DNA of 64,000 bases from Pseudomonadota bacterium (GCA_036339585.1 JAYZAS010000001.1:1-64000), one strand, 5' to 3'. Positions 1 through 9,756 are shown, numbered from the stretch's first letter. Made by a program: numbers and translations. The notes: generated from the letters alone by a model not told the origin.

Positions 1-1
1 A

Positions 2-745
2 CACCTAAATACTGGAGCGCTCGATGAATTAACAATCACAACAAATGGTAGCCAATTGGAAAAACATGCCGCCGGTCTAGCCACAGCTGGCGTGAAACGA
101 ATCAATGTATCCTTAGATACACTTCAAAAAGATAAATTTTCGCATATCACTCGCTGGGGGAACTTCGACAAAGTGATGAGAGGCATTGATGCCGCAGTAT
201 CCGCCGGCTTGGATATCAAAATTAACTGTGTTGCTCTTAAGGATTTTAATGATGATGAAATTCACGATATTATCATTTGGTGCGGTGATAGGGGGTTTGA
301 TCTTACCTTCATAGAAGTGATGCCTATGGGAGATATAGGCAATGAAACCCGCCTTGATCAATACTGGCCTCTCTCTATGGTACGAGCGGATTTACGGAGA
401 CGTTGGACGCTCACAGAAACGGATTTCCGCACCGGCGGGCCCGCCCGCTACTGGCGTATTGAAGAAACGGGTGGGCGCATCGGCTTCATTACCCCACTTA
501 CTCATAATTTCTGTGAGTCCTGCAATAGGGTTCGTCTCACTTGCACAGGCACGCTTTATATGTGTCTTGGTCAACATGATCATGCCGACCTGCGCACCGC
601 TCTTAGGGATAACGCCTTTCCGTCCCGACTCGAGGCAGCAATACGTGAGGCCATTAGCCGGAAACCGAAGGGCCATGATTTCTCCATCGATAGAAGGACA
701 GAAGTAAAGCCAATTGACCGGCATATGAGCGTTACTGGCGGGTGA
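2..745 (+). CDS. moaA: GTP 3',8-cyclase MoaA, 5'-truncated by window edge
   Basis: MoaA is a radical SAM enzyme that rearranges GTP in the first step of molybdenum cofactor synthesis. The reading frame is open from base 2, so the gene begins outside the window; the N-terminal CxxxCxxC cluster is not visible. What remains shows the family signatures: [10 protein letters not shown] at the start, [11 protein letters not shown], the long [11 protein letters not shown] stretch, and the C-terminal second-cluster cysteines in [19 protein letters not shown]. It ends in the usual RHMSVTGG tail, so the 3' end is intact. An internal TTG at base 56 could be mistaken for a start, but the upstream residues are also MoaA-like. 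No other molybdopterin synthesis gene follows directly. Confidence 0.96.
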   Translation, partial: HLNTGALDELTITTNGSQLEKHAAGLATAGVKRINVSLDTLQKDKFSHITRWGNFDKVMRGIDAAVSAGLDIKINCVALKDFNDDEIHDIIIWCGDRGFDLTFIEVMPMGDIGNETRLDQYWPLSMVRADLRRRWTLTETDFRTGGPARYWRIEETGGRIGFITPLTHNFCESCNRVRLTCTGTLYMCLGQHDHADLRTALRDNAFPSRLEAAIREAISRKPKGHDFSIDRRTEVKPIDRHMSVTGG

Positions 746-753
746 TACAAGAT

Positions 754-1158
754 CTAATTTACAGACTGGGACAACTCATTTTGCTTTGATGGCCTGCCAC
801 TAGTTGGCGCTGCTTGGTGATGCATTATTCTCCAAGAATCCCCCTGCTTTATAAAAACATTTGTTGCAGCTAGGAAAATTCCATCAATGTCTTCAAAGCA
901 AACCACCGTAGCGTAATCATTCCTAAGGAATAAGTGGGGTTCTCTGCATATAATTGACGGGAAACCTCCCTCAGAAACGATATCAGCCCAACTGCTGAGA
1001 ACCGCCTCTCGACCGAATAAGGGCTCCCACCCGGGATGAATAACGCTCACATCATCTGTTTCTGCCCAAAGACAAGACATTGCTGCAATATCCCCACAAG
1101 AAAATGCAGCGTAAAAAGCCTCATTGGTAAATAAAATAGCCTCTTGGTCATTCATCAT
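754..1158 (-). CDS. SnoaL-like / NTF2-fold protein
   Basis: About 134 residues with the SnoaL/DUF4440 pattern: an N-terminal helix EAFYAAFSCGDIAAMSCLWAE, then DDVSVIHPGWEP, LFGREAVLSSWADI, and a final strand GDSWRIMHHQAAPT. Such cone-shaped proteins bind small ligands or act as isomerases or hydrolases; the substrate is not predictable. The frame is open 50 codons further upstream, but that extension is basic and low-complexity and does not look like the fold, so the tandem ATGs at 1153-1158 are preferred. There is no strong ribosome binding site, so the start is uncertain. It is convergent with moaA, with only a few bases between the stops. Confidence 0.75.
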   Translation of the reverse strand: MMNDQEAILFTNEAFYAAFSCGDIAAMSCLWAETDDVSVIHPGWEPLFGREAVLSSWADIVSEGGFPSIICREPHLFLRNDYATVVCFEDIDGIFLAATNVFIKQGDSWRIMHHQAAPTSGRPSKQNELSQSVN

Positions 1159-1519
1159 TATATATTCTTTTTTTGAACAATAGGTCTTAGAGGACCTTTT
1201 AACGTGGGGACTAACTTCGGTTGAGGTGAATCTATATTTTTTGATTTGCTGAAATTTGCATTTAGTATCTCTCCACCTTCTTTGAGCGGGGTGCAAATTG
1301 CCGAGCATTTAAGTGATTACTGTCGAAGCGTGACAATAATGCTCTGCTTATCTCCTCGCAATATGTAAAAATTACACTTCAACTTTATCAGAACTGGTTT
1401 AATGGTATAGCTCTGCTGCATGGAATGGTCTACATCAGCATTGTTACAAGCTCCTTGCCTATGACTACTGCCTGACTTTATGCTATTTTCATCAATCGAT
1501 TTTTAAGTTTTGGATTTTA
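1159..1519. other. Intergenic region between divergent genes
   Basis: About 360 bases between a minus-strand SnoaL-like gene and the plus-strand NAD kinase. It presumably carries both promoters. The minus frame stays open to 1308, but the encoded residues look non-coding. No RNA gene, repeat or clear hairpin terminator was seen. Confidence 0.5.
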
Positions 1520-2287
1520 ATGAAAAAAAAGAAAATATCATTTGTGGCTGCCGAAATTCTTGAGGCGCAGGAAGTTCTCAAAACACTCGAGAAGCAGTAC
1601 GCAAATGTTCCGCCCGAGAATGCTGATGTAATTGTTGCTCTTGGTGGTGATGGTTTTATGCTTCGAATGCTGCATAAGTATAAAGCACGAAAAATACCAA
1701 TTTACGGGATGAATTGCGGCTCGGTTGGTTTTTTAATGAATACAAGAAGCGTTATAAATCTGGACCAACGTATATCTCAAGCTGAGTCAGTCGAAGTTCG
1801 CCCATTGGTCATGGAGACAGTCCTCGCAGATGGTTCCATAAAAAAATCACACGCCATAAACGAGGTCGCTGTTCTGAGGCAGACGCAACAAGCCGCAAAA
1901 ATCAGGGTGGTAGTTGATGAAATTGAACGTATTCCAGAATTGGTCTGCGACGGTGTCCTAGTAGCCACACCTGCCGGCAGCACCGCATACAATCTTTCAG
2001 CTCACGGCCCGATTCTTCCACTAAATGCAAACGTTTTGTGCCTTACACCCATCAGCGCTTTTCGTCCTCGACGTTGGCGAGGAGCTATAGTGCCCTGTCA
2101 GGCGAAAATTCGCTTTGAAATTCTTGAATCATCGAAGAGGCCAGTTTGCGCAAGTGCCGATGACTTTGAGGTGCGGCAAATAGTAAGTGTGAGCATTGAG
2201 CAAGCCCAGACTGTATCTATGACTTTATTGTTTGATCCCGAACATAATCTTGAGACGCGTATCCTTAAGGAGCAGTTCACCTTGTAA
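1520..2287 (+). CDS. nadK: NAD kinase
   Basis: Phosphorylates NAD to NADP in the cytoplasm. The 255-residue product matches the short alphaproteobacterial form. Diagnostic motifs are present: the GGDG loop at residues 42-45 with catalytic Asp44, GMNCGSVGFLMN, the INE motif at Asn114-Glu115, and the glycine-rich VATPAGSTAYNLSAHGPIL segment near residues 158-176. The C-terminal part contains ASADDFEVR, a variant of the family's usual conserved D-G strand. It is a single gene, convergent with the following amidohydrolase, with five bases between the stops. Confidence 0.95.
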   Translation: MKKKKISFVAAEILEAQEVLKTLEKQYANVPPENADVIVALGGDGFMLRMLHKYKARKIPIYGMNCGSVGFLMNTRSVINLDQRISQAESVEVRPLVMETVLADGSIKKSHAINEVAVLRQTQQAAKIRVVVDEIERIPELVCDGVLVATPAGSTAYNLSAHGPILPLNANVLCLTPISAFRPRRWRGAIVPCQAKIRFEILESSKRPVCASADDFEVRQIVSVSIEQAQTVSMTLLFDPEHNLETRILKEQFTL

Positions 2288-2292
2288 CTTTA

Positions 2293-3207
2293 TTATTCTG
2301 CAGCCACCGAGATCCGCTGATTTGAAAACCTGGCTAGTTCGTACAAGAGTTGGTTTATGTTAGCTTTTAGTGTTTCAAAACCTGCGAGGCGTTCCAGACT
2401 GCGTTCATTCATATAAATGGCGCGATTAATTTCTATCTGTATGGAGTGCCGGGCACTTGCTGGGTCTGAATGAGCCCGAATAAGTTCAACTCCTTTATAT
2501 GGATCATTTACAGCAACCACGTAGCCCATGTCTTCAAGAGTTTTTGAAATCACTTGACGTAACCTTAAGTCACAGGTGGTTCCGTCTCGATCTCCCAGCA
2601 CGAAATCCGCAGGCACTCTTCCACTGCGGGTAATAACACTTGGGGCACTTCCGCTTGGCATAGAGTGACAATTAATATGCCACGTCTCACCGAACTGTTT
2701 GTGCAGCATGTTAATTGCTTCAGAGAGACATTGATGATAGGGCTGCCAGTATTTTTCAATCCTATGACGGACTTTTGCCTCCGTCAAACGATGGCGGTAC
2801 ATAGGCATTTCCGGTGGGCACAATCGCCAAATTAATCCATGACCTGATCGGGCTTTCTCGCTCATAAATAATGGTGACGGCCAATCATTTTCCAACAGAT
2901 CCGGATCAAGGTCGTCAAGTGATCGATTTGGATCAATGTAGCTTCGCGGGAAAAGTGCTTCTATAAAAGTGGCTCCGTGCCGAGGCGCATCACCAAATAA
3001 TTCACCGACATAACTATCCTCGGCTCGGCGCAACATAATATTTGGAACCAAACAGTCAAAGTCGGCAGGATAATTGGTACCACTATGAGGCGAGTCTACG
3101 ACAATGGGCACTGCTGATGTCTCAGGAGCTGCTCTTTTTAAGACCATAGGTATTGATAAAGAGTGGAATCCTTCTGCAAATTCATAGTGACAATTTTTAT
3201 TGATCAT
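2293..3207 (-). CDS. N-formylglutamate amidohydrolase family protein
   Basis: A 304-residue FGase-family hydrolase (PF05013 type) that cleaves N-formyl-L-glutamate or related N-acyl amino acids with bound zinc. Visible family motifs include VDSPHSGTNYP near residue 38, RRAEDSYVGELF, the FPRSYIDPNRS core (about 86-96), NCHSMPSGSAP with a likely metal or catalytic His, and a late QIEINRAIYM strand. There is no histidine-utilisation operon around it, so a role in Hut is not supported; it may serve another N-acyl substrate. Translation from ATG at 3207 gives a full-length protein. Confidence 0.88.
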   Translation of the reverse strand: MINKNCHYEFAEGFHSLSIPMVLKRAAPETSAVPIVVDSPHSGTNYPADFDCLVPNIMLRRAEDSYVGELFGDAPRHGATFIEALFPRSYIDPNRSLDDLDPDLLENDWPSPLFMSEKARSGHGLIWRLCPPEMPMYRHRLTEAKVRHRIEKYWQPYHQCLSEAINMLHKQFGETWHINCHSMPSGSAPSVITRSGRVPADFVLGDRDGTTCDLRLRQVISKTLEDMGYVVAVNDPYKGVELIRAHSDPASARHSIQIEINRAIYMNERSLERLAGFETLKANINQLLYELARFSNQRISVAAE

Positions 3208-3337
3208 TTTTGTGTCGCTTTTACTACTGCAAATATCTAGAAGCAGTGACCGGATTGAATATTGTTTTTTGTCAGTACCATACTACTTGCCACGGCAATA
3301 ATGAAAGTAGCAAAGTTGATAACTCGAAACTTATTTC

Positions 3338-4474
3338 TCAGAGCTTTAATGCTCCCGCTATCGTATCAACCGCTTTCAGTCCACTGCCTGTTAATATAAG
3401 GACCACCTTTTCATTATGACCAATAGACCCATCTTCAAACAATATTTGTAGGCCCGCCGCCCCCGCCGCTGTTGTGGGTTCCACAAAAAGCCCTTTCTGG
3501 CAAAGCGCTTTCAATGAGGCCTCAATTTCGTCCTCGGTAACTGCTACGATATCGCCATCGGTTTCACGCAAAGCCATAAATACCTCGCGAAGTCTTATTG
3601 GCCTAGAAGAGGCTATTCCGTCCGCTATAGTATGGCTAGCGTCAATTGCTATCGGTGTAGCGGAGTCAACGGACCATGCAGCGTAATAAGGCGCTGCATT
3701 AACTGCTTGTACGGCATAAAGCCGGGGCAGCCGATCAATCACACCAGCACGTTTTAGTTCAGAAAACCCTATGTGGCATCCCATAACATTGGCGCCCTGC
3801 CCCATAGGTATAACAATCACATCTGGCAGATCAAAATTGAGTTGTTCCCATATTTCGAAAGCAAGTGTTTTGGTGCCTTCCAAAAAATATGGCTGTAAAT
3901 TGTGACAGGCATAAAAGATTTTTTCAGCATCTTTTAATGCTGCAGCTGAAACATCATCTCTACTACCCTTCACAGCAACAACATCAGCACCCACGGCGGC
4001 CATTTGCCGTCGTTTAGCAACTGGAGCATTTGCAGGTACAAATATACGGCTTTTAAGGCCCAAAAAAGCACCATAAGTTGCTATTGAAGATCCAGCATTC
4101 CCAGAAGAGTCCTCAAGTACAAAGTCTATCCCTACCTGTTTTAGGTAATTCATCATTACCGCAGAGCCTCTATCTTTGTAGGAACCCGAGGGCATCATGT
4201 ACTCCATTTTAAATATCACTTCATGACCGGCCCATTGACTGTATACGATAGGGGTCCAGCCTTCGCCCAAAGAAACTATATTTTCGTTAGGGAGCCTAAT
4301 AGCCTTGCGATAGCGCCATAGTGAGTTTAAGCCGACATCAATAGCATCTTTGGTTAACCCTTCACCATCGGTTAGGTTAACGTAACCTCCATCATCTGGC
4401 GCACGCCAAAGCGCAGTCTTTACTTGCCAAACCGAATCAGTCCGCGGATTTATATATTTTGGAAGCTTTGACAA
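3338..4474 (-). CDS. Threonine synthase-like PLP-dependent enzyme
   Basis: 378 residues of the tryptophan-synthase-beta fold type II PLP family. SLGEGWTP (about 68-75) and SGSYKDRG with the Schiff-base Lys100 are typical of threonine synthases and related lyases; EDSSGNAGSS is the substrate-loop SGN motif, and GQGAN near residue 226 is phosphate binding. The C-terminal LILTGSGLK is also conserved. No thrA or thrB neighbour is present, so it may be a genuine threonine synthase, a cysteate-synthase-like or diaminopropionate-type enzyme; the sequence does not decide. The start at 4474 precedes a conserved N-terminal region. Confidence 0.85.
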   Translation of the reverse strand: MSKLPKYINPRTDSVWQVKTALWRAPDDGGYVNLTDGEGLTKDAIDVGLNSLWRYRKAIRLPNENIVSLGEGWTPIVYSQWAGHEVIFKMEYMMPSGSYKDRGSAVMMNYLKQVGIDFVLEDSSGNAGSSIATYGAFLGLKSRIFVPANAPVAKRRQMAAVGADVVAVKGSRDDVSAAALKDAEKIFYACHNLQPYFLEGTKTLAFEIWEQLNFDLPDVIVIPMGQGANVMGCHIGFSELKRAGVIDRLPRLYAVQAVNAAPYYAAWSVDSATPIAIDASHTIADGIASSRPIRLREVFMALRETDGDIVAVTEDEIEASLKALCQKGLFVEPTTAAGAAGLQILFEDGSIGHNEKVVLILTGSGLKAVDTIAGALKL

Positions 4475-4612
4475 ACCAATTCTACCCTTACAATCACTGA
4501 ATTATTAGATGTTCAACCAAACACCATTGTTATTCAACCTACAAATTTATTATGATCTAGGATATGTAGATTACGGTTACATAGTATAAAATAAATGTAT
4601 TTGGGGAAAATC

Positions 4613-5224
4613 ATGTTTCAGCACTGCCCGCGCATTTGCATCGTGCTTTTGTTAATCGGTGTTTTTTCAACAGCCCAAGCCCAAACATCGCCAGATGGAG
4701 CGGCCGAGTTTCTGCGTAAGGTTGGTGATGAAACGATAGTTTTACTAAAAGACAGATCGCGCCCAAAAATAGAAAAAGAGGCGGAACTCAGGAAAATTCT
4801 AAACAAAAGCATTGACATGAAAACTATTGGTCGATTCGCACTAGGTAAAACTTGGCGTGAAATTAATGATGAACAGAAAGCTCGATATTTAACGTTATTT
4901 CGGGACTATGTCTTATACTCGTATTCTAAACGCCTTTTAACTTATGCCGGGGAAACGTTCAATGTTGTAAAATCTAGGCCAATCCGGCGTGATGCACTAG
5001 TTTACACATTAATAAATCAAGCCTCGGGTCAACCGCTCGAGACTTATTGGCGAATACGCCGGCAAAATAACCATTATTATGTTATCGATGTCATAGTTGA
5101 GGGCATCAGCATGGCTGTAACACAGCGCTCAGAATTTCGAACCGTGATTCGGCAACGAGGGGTAGAAGGATTTTTCGACAGCTTGAGCAAGATTATAGGT
5201 AAAATGCGAAAGTCCACTGGTTGA
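4613..5224 (+). CDS. MlaC/Ttg2D-family periplasmic phospholipid-binding protein
   Basis: About 203 residues: a signal peptide (CIVLLLIGVFSTAQAQ) followed by the MlaC domain, with MKTIGRFALGKTWREI, QKARYLTLFRDYVLYSYSKRL and the late YYVIDVIVEGISM segment. MlaC proteins ferry phospholipid between the outer-membrane Mla complex and the inner-membrane MlaFEDB transporter; here there is no mlaFED nearby, so the cargo (phospholipid or hopanoid-like lipid) is open. ATG 4613 is chosen because it follows a GGGGAAA element and begins a clean signal peptide; an in-frame ATG at 4595 has no such site. Confidence 0.88.
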   Translation: MFQHCPRICIVLLLIGVFSTAQAQTSPDGAAEFLRKVGDETIVLLKDRSRPKIEKEAELRKILNKSIDMKTIGRFALGKTWREINDEQKARYLTLFRDYVLYSYSKRLLTYAGETFNVVKSRPIRRDALVYTLINQASGQPLETYWRIRRQNNHYYVIDVIVEGISMAVTQRSEFRTVIRQRGVEGFFDSLSKIIGKMRKSTG

Positions 5225-5254
5225 TTTTTTTAAAGTTAGTTACAAGGTAGTCTG

Positions 5255-6427
5255 ATGGAAAGTTCGATGTCTGCTGTAGACCTAATGAAGATGCTGGTTT
5301 CTTTTGATACTACAAGCAGAAACTCTAATCTTGAACTCATAAGCTTTATTCAAAGTTATCTGGCAAATTTAAATGTTGAAAGTGAATTGGTCTACGATGA
5401 GACTGGGCAAAAAGCGAACTTATATGCAACGTTGGGCCCACTAGACCGTCCCGGCATAATGCTGTCTGGCCACACAGATGTAGTTCCTGTTGACGGACAG
5501 GTGTGGTCCACAGACCCTTTTGAAGTTGTAGAGAAAGATCAAAAGCTATATGGGCGTGGGACATGTGATATGAAGGGATTCGTCTCGATTGTCCTCGCAC
5601 ATGTACCCAACTTTTTGAGCCGAAGCCTCAAAACCCCTATTCACTTGGCTTTTTCATATGATGAGGAAGTAGGTTGCATTGGTGTTCAGCGCCTAATCGC
5701 TGCTATAAATAATATGAAAGTTAAACCAAAGCTCTGCATTGTAGGCGAACCAACCGAGATGAAGGTAGTAATCGCTCACAAAGGCAAAACGAGCTTCCAT
5801 TGTCGGGTCAAAGGCTCTGAGGCTCATTCAAGTCTGGCACCGGAGGCTGTAAATGCAGTCGAATTTGCCGCTGAGTTGATATCACACATAAAATCAATAG
5901 CACGTCGAATAAGAACGGAAGGCCCTTTCGACCCGCTTTTTGATATTCCCCACACAACAATCCATACTGGTAACATTAGGGGTGGAACGGCGTTAAATAT
6001 TGTCCCAAAGGAATGTGCCTTCGAATTCGAAATACGACACCTTCCTGAGGAAGATTCCGATATTTATATGAATGAGATTAGAGACTTCATCAATCAAAAG
6101 TTGGAGCCCGAAATGAAGTCTTTGAGTGCAGAGGCTGGATTTGAGTTTAGCATTAAATCTTCGATGCCTGGACTTCACACTGATCCTGACGACGGCGTGG
6201 TAAATTTTGCGAAGTCCCTTACTGGCAAGAACGATCATGCCAAAGTATCATTCGGGACTGAGGCCGGGCCTTTTCAGCAAACCGCTGGAATTCCCACGGT
6301 AGTGTGTGGCCCCGGAAGTATTGTACAGGCACATAAGCCTGACGAATTTATTGCTCTCGAACAAATAGCCAAATGCAGCACTTTCATGGGTCGCCTCGCA
6401 GAGAGTGCATGTGTTGAGACGCAATAA
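5255..6427 (+). CDS. argE: Acetylornithine deacetylase / M20 peptidase family
   Basis: 390 residues of the M20 di-zinc deacylase family, ArgE branch. Metal ligands and catalytic residues are seen in SGHTDVVPVDG (about 72-82), GRGTCDMKGF, the catalytic-base SYDEEVGCIG (about 134-143) and VGEPTEM; the dimerisation domain follows, and FGTEAGPFQ plus the late HKPDEF supply the remaining ligands. ArgE hydrolyses N2-acetylornithine to ornithine and acetate. It lies 30 bases after the MlaC-like gene and just ahead of the rhomboid, so these three may share a transcript without a shared function. Confidence 0.88.
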   Translation: MESSMSAVDLMKMLVSFDTTSRNSNLELISFIQSYLANLNVESELVYDETGQKANLYATLGPLDRPGIMLSGHTDVVPVDGQVWSTDPFEVVEKDQKLYGRGTCDMKGFVSIVLAHVPNFLSRSLKTPIHLAFSYDEEVGCIGVQRLIAAINNMKVKPKLCIVGEPTEMKVVIAHKGKTSFHCRVKGSEAHSSLAPEAVNAVEFAAELISHIKSIARRIRTEGPFDPLFDIPHTTIHTGNIRGGTALNIVPKECAFEFEIRHLPEEDSDIYMNEIRDFINQKLEPEMKSLSAEAGFEFSIKSSMPGLHTDPDDGVVNFAKSLTGKNDHAKVSFGTEAGPFQQTAGIPTVVCGPGSIVQAHKPDEFIALEQIAKCSTFMGRLAESACVETQ

Positions 6428-6462
6428 AGAGAGATCCTGCAGGTCGAAATGGGCAGAGAACC

Positions 6463-7158
6463 ATGCCCCCTAAAAGCACAATCCATCGGCCAGTTCTGAG
6501 GATACCTAATATAATTCGGTTAATTGCCGCACTATCAATACTTGCACATTTTCACGGAATACTTTTAACCGGAGTTCAAGAAAATTTCGTTCTACGCTAC
6601 TTTGCTTTTATTCCAGAAAGATTTCAGAGCCCTGAACTATGGCATAGTGAGAGTATTACACTCGCACTATCTCCGGTGACTTACGCATACATTCATTCAG
6701 ATACGTACCATTTGCTTTTAAATGTTTTCTTCCTTCTCGCATTTGGTACAGCCGTAGCGCGCCGAATGTCCTTAATTCAATTTTTGCTGTTGTACATATC
6801 GAGTGGAATCTTTTCTGCTTTTTTCTGGATGGGCTTCAACCCTCACGAGATTGCGCCATTAATTGGCTCTTCAGGAGCACTTTCAGGCCTCCTAGGCGCT
6901 TTAGTTCACATATCAATCGCTCCAAAGTTTCAGACAGATCCGTGTCACCCAATTATGCCAAAAAGTGTAGCGGTATTGGTTGCGATTTTTTGGATTGGAA
7001 CAAATTTAATATTTTGGTTATTTGAAGTTATGATCTCAAGTGAGTTGGGAAATATTGCATGGGAGGCACATATTGGTGGTTTCATTTTTGGGTTTTTAGT
7101 TGGCCGAACTTTTGATGGCCGAGGATTGCCCAACACTCCAATGCCACCAGGTCCTTAG
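6463..7158 (+). CDS. Rhomboid-family intramembrane serine protease
   Basis: A 231-residue polytopic membrane protein with about six hydrophobic segments. The catalytic dyad can be read: GSSG at 135-138 with nucleophile Ser137, and His203 in the EAHIGGFIFG helix; an HxxxN-like oxyanion element (YHLLLN, about 82-87) lies in the second segment. Rhomboids cleave transmembrane helices of client proteins within the bilayer; the client is unknown. A short basic N-terminus is expected to face the cytoplasm. It follows argE by about 36 bases in the same direction. Confidence 0.93.
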   Translation: MPPKSTIHRPVLRIPNIIRLIAALSILAHFHGILLTGVQENFVLRYFAFIPERFQSPELWHSESITLALSPVTYAYIHSDTYHLLLNVFFLLAFGTAVARRMSLIQFLLLYISSGIFSAFFWMGFNPHEIAPLIGSSGALSGLLGALVHISIAPKFQTDPCHPIMPKSVAVLVAIFWIGTNLIFWLFEVMISSELGNIAWEAHIGGFIFGFLVGRTFDGRGLPNTPMPPGP

Positions 7159-7192
7159 GATTGAAGTTTGCAGATGAGGTGAGAACTATAAT

Positions 7193-7792
7193 ATGGATGC
7201 TATGGAACTTTTATTGGGTCGCAATTCTGTGCCCGCGCGAAAACTGTCAGACCCCGCTCCGGACGGTGAAGAGCTATTGGAAATACTTGAGACGGGGATG
7301 CGTGCACCGGATCACGCAGGGCTTAAACCATGGAGATTTTTACTTATTCGGGGGGAAGCCCGACACAGACTTGGGGAAGTAATGGCGCAAAGCATGGCAC
7401 GCCGAGATAAAAATACAAGCAAAGAAAGGTTGGAGTCACAGCGACAAAAACCGCTTCGGTCGCCCCTCATCATCACCATATACGCAGAAATAACTAAAGA
7501 CCATCCAAAGGCTCCTGAAGTCGAGCAAATAATAACTGTCGGGGCTGCGGCGCAAAATATTATCAATGCTGCCTACGTCAAAGGATACGGTGGCATTATG
7601 CTCACGGGGCCAGCTGCCTATGACCCTCACGTAAAGGCGGCACTGGGGCTGAAAGAAAAAGATCAGATCATATGCTTCTTATACCTTGGTACACCAACCG
7701 ATGAGCCACGTAAAAAAATCAGGCCTTCTGCCGCAGATTACGTGAGCGAGTGGACTTCGGACGTTACAGAGGTAACATCTAACGATCCCTAA
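7193..7792 (+). CDS. Nitroreductase-family FMN oxidoreductase (YdjA-like)
   Basis: 199 residues resembling the small YdjA type of nitroreductase. The N-terminal R-N-S-V-P-A-R segment and GMRAPDHAGLKPWRF (about 45-59) form the FMN phosphate site, and GAAAQNIINAAYVKGYGGIML is the conserved second helix. These enzymes use NAD(P)H to reduce nitro compounds, quinones or unsaturated substrates. A GAGGTGAG element precedes the ATG at 7193. Its stop overlaps by four bases the stop of the convergent methyltransferase gene. Confidence 0.9.
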   Translation: MDAMELLLGRNSVPARKLSDPAPDGEELLEILETGMRAPDHAGLKPWRFLLIRGEARHRLGEVMAQSMARRDKNTSKERLESQRQKPLRSPLIITIYAEITKDHPKAPEVEQIITVGAAAQNIINAAYVKGYGGIMLTGPAAYDPHVKAALGLKEKDQIICFLYLGTPTDEPRKKIRPSAADYVSEWTSDVTEVTSNDP

Positions 7793-8490
7793 ACCTTTTC
7801 TTTTTTCTTATTAATGATAGGCTTCTTAATACCGGTCAGGAGCTGGAACAATTTTCCATCAACCTCGCCCGGATGCTTATGAACCCCACAAAATGCTACT
7901 TCCTCTTGCGGTCGCTTGCGAACAACAAATTCGATGCCTGCTTCAGCCACCGGGGTTAAGGTCTGGTCAAATCTTGGTAAAACATAGCGGTAGGAGTGGT
8001 TTAGTAGCTCTACTTTGACAACCTCTGCTGCCTCACCGAGAGCTGGTAGTAGGTCAAAAATATTTATTGAATTTTTACTCCACGACTCCTTTTTACTTAT
8101 GGTGAATGTACATTTATGGTCGGCATTGAAGGTGCTTGGGAAAACACCTTGTTCATAAAGGTCCTCATCAGGGACCGTGACAATCAAATATCCATGTGGC
8201 TTGAGAATACGAAACCAGTTCTTTAGACCAACCTCAGGATTTTTTAAGTGTTCCAAACAATGACTGGAATGGACAAAATCATAAGAATTGTCCCCCACAC
8301 CTTCCATAAAGGTGGCATCTCCATCCCCTAGATCCCAAGTCCTTACTTCGCCGATCTTTGGAAATAATTCTGAGTACAGAAATAATGGGTCAGGAGCTCC
8401 ACCTATATCGATTCCATTTCCCGAAAAATACCGATTCATAAAATTTGAATCAGCCATACGTCGATTGATCGATTTACTGCATTCTTTCAT
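7789..8490 (-). CDS. Class I SAM-dependent methyltransferase
   Basis: About 222-233 residues. The SAM-binding glycine motif GIDIGGAPDP, an acidic WDLGDGDA strand, YDFVHSSHCLEHLKNP and the post-motif LKPHGYLIVTVPDEDLYE identify a type-11-like methyltransferase. The C-terminal domain (HKCTFTISKKES, then YRYVLPRFDQT) resembles enzymes acting on surface sugars or lipids, but no glycan cluster is adjacent and the substrate is unknown. An alternative start at Met12 (8457) also leaves the fold intact; neither start has a clear ribosome binding site. It is convergent with the nitroreductase gene. Confidence 0.85.
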   Translation of the reverse strand: MKECSKSINRRMADSNFMNRYFSGNGIDIGGAPDPLFLYSELFPKIGEVRTWDLGDGDATFMEGVGDNSYDFVHSSHCLEHLKNPEVGLKNWFRILKPHGYLIVTVPDEDLYEQGVFPSTFNADHKCTFTISKKESWSKNSINIFDLLPALGEAAEVVKVELLNHSYRYVLPRFDQTLTPVAEAGIEFVVRKRPQEEVAFCGVHKHPGEVDGKLFQLLTGIKKPIINKKKEKV

Positions 8491-8592
8491 GTCGGCAGGA
8501 GGTCCAAAATTTCAAATTTAACTCATATGACAATGTGTATCTTATTTGAATAACGACAAACATAACAGCAGATTGGTTTCCTTGTAATAGAC

Positions 8593-9756
8593 CTACGGCA
8601 CAACATCAGGAGCTCTTACCCGAATTATATATCCACTGTTTATTTTTTTTTCAGTGCTCAAGCGATTTGCCATATTTACGGCTTCTTCACGTTTTTCAAC
8701 GTACCCAACTCGAAGGAAATAGAGTGCTTGCCCTGATTGATTCATACCTTTATCGATTCGGGCAGTGGGCACAAAGCCCTCAAGCTCTTTCATCATCTGA
8801 GATGCATTAATTTTTGATGAAAATGCAGCCAGCTGCAATGAGTAACCAAAGTTGCCCGAATAAGCGCTTTCATGAGGCATTTCTTGTTGAATAGGCGATG
8901 CTGCCGTATTTACGCCGGTCTCTTTGGCGACCGGTGCCTGTCTTTTACCATTATTATCTAAACTTTGATTTGCTTTTTCATTCTTTGGAGGTGCGGACTG
9001 CGTGACAAAATCAGACACGCTATCGCTATTACTAGGAGCCGTTAATAAGCGTTCAGGTTTACTTTTAGGAACTACAAAGTCACCAGATCTCTTGCGATTA
9101 CCGGGTATTTTCGTTATCGATACTCCATCTGGTTCTTGTTCTAATTCCTCGGAATTTGACAATTGGTTAGTGTCCTTTTCGCGAACAGATTGTGGGTATA
9201 TTGATGTTTTGCCTAAGGATCCACGCATTTTGCCAGCGCTGGGCTCAGGGGCTACTACCGCCTTCCCACCAGAAGTTTCTGGCGACATAACCACTTCGAG
9301 AGGACGATGTGTAGCCTTTAGACTTTCCGGCTCCTCAGATTGATCAATTTTGTGGTTCTTCTCAAACTCAGGCGATGGCTTGACTTTCGCAATCAAAACA
9401 TTGCCCGGATTTCTCGATTTATAAACGACGTATGCAGTCACATAACCACCTAAAAAAAGTAATGCCGCAGCCACTAATATTCCAGCTATACTTGCAATGA
9501 CTCCACCCCTGCTCAAAGAAAACCGGAAAGACCCAATGGATCGTGTTTGGGAATATTCCGCCTGGTTTAAAGACGTATTAGTCGATGCCTGCGGAACAGG
9601 TATAGACGGTGACGGCTCTGCTGTTATTTTAGAGGTTAAAGACCTTGCACCCACTACTGAACGATCGCCCCCTAGCTCGGGTAGAGAATTGGAGGGCCTT
9701 TGACGCCTCCTCCCTGCATTAGCCGAGAGTTTATCGAATTCGTCAAATAAGGACAT
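8593..9756 (-). CDS. Single-pass membrane protein with C-terminal SPOR domain
   Basis: 387 residues in three parts: a cytoplasmic N-terminus rich in Ser, Pro and Arg (1-84), a transmembrane helix around 85-112 (VIASIAGILVAAALLFLGGY), and a long, charged, low-complexity periplasmic linker ending in a SPOR domain (about 305-385; GYSLQLAAFSSKINA, then LYFLRVGYVEKREEA). SPOR domains bind denuded septal peptidoglycan, so a role at the division septum, in the style of FtsN or DedD, is plausible. The linker has no obvious repeats. It is transcribed alone, facing a long AT-rich spacer upstream. Confidence 0.9.
   Translation of the reverse strand: MSLFDEFDKLSANAGRRRQRPSNSLPELGGDRSVVGARSLTSKITAEPSPSIPVPQASTNTSLNQAEYSQTRSIGSFRFSLSRGGVIASIAGILVAAALLFLGGYVTAYVVYKSRNPGNVLIAKVKPSPEFEKNHKIDQSEEPESLKATHRPLEVVMSPETSGGKAVVAPEPSAGKMRGSLGKTSIYPQSVREKDTNQLSNSEELEQEPDGVSITKIPGNRKRSGDFVVPKSKPERLLTAPSNSDSVSDFVTQSAPPKNEKANQSLDNNGKRQAPVAKETGVNTAASPIQQEMPHESAYSGNFGYSLQLAAFSSKINASQMMKELEGFVPTARIDKGMNQSGQALYFLRVGYVEKREEAVNMANRLSTEKKINSGYIIRVRAPDVVP

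Noticed and set aside
1159-1308. N-terminal extension of the SnoaL-like gene
   Set aside because: Basic low-complexity residues that do not match the fold; start at 1158 preferred.
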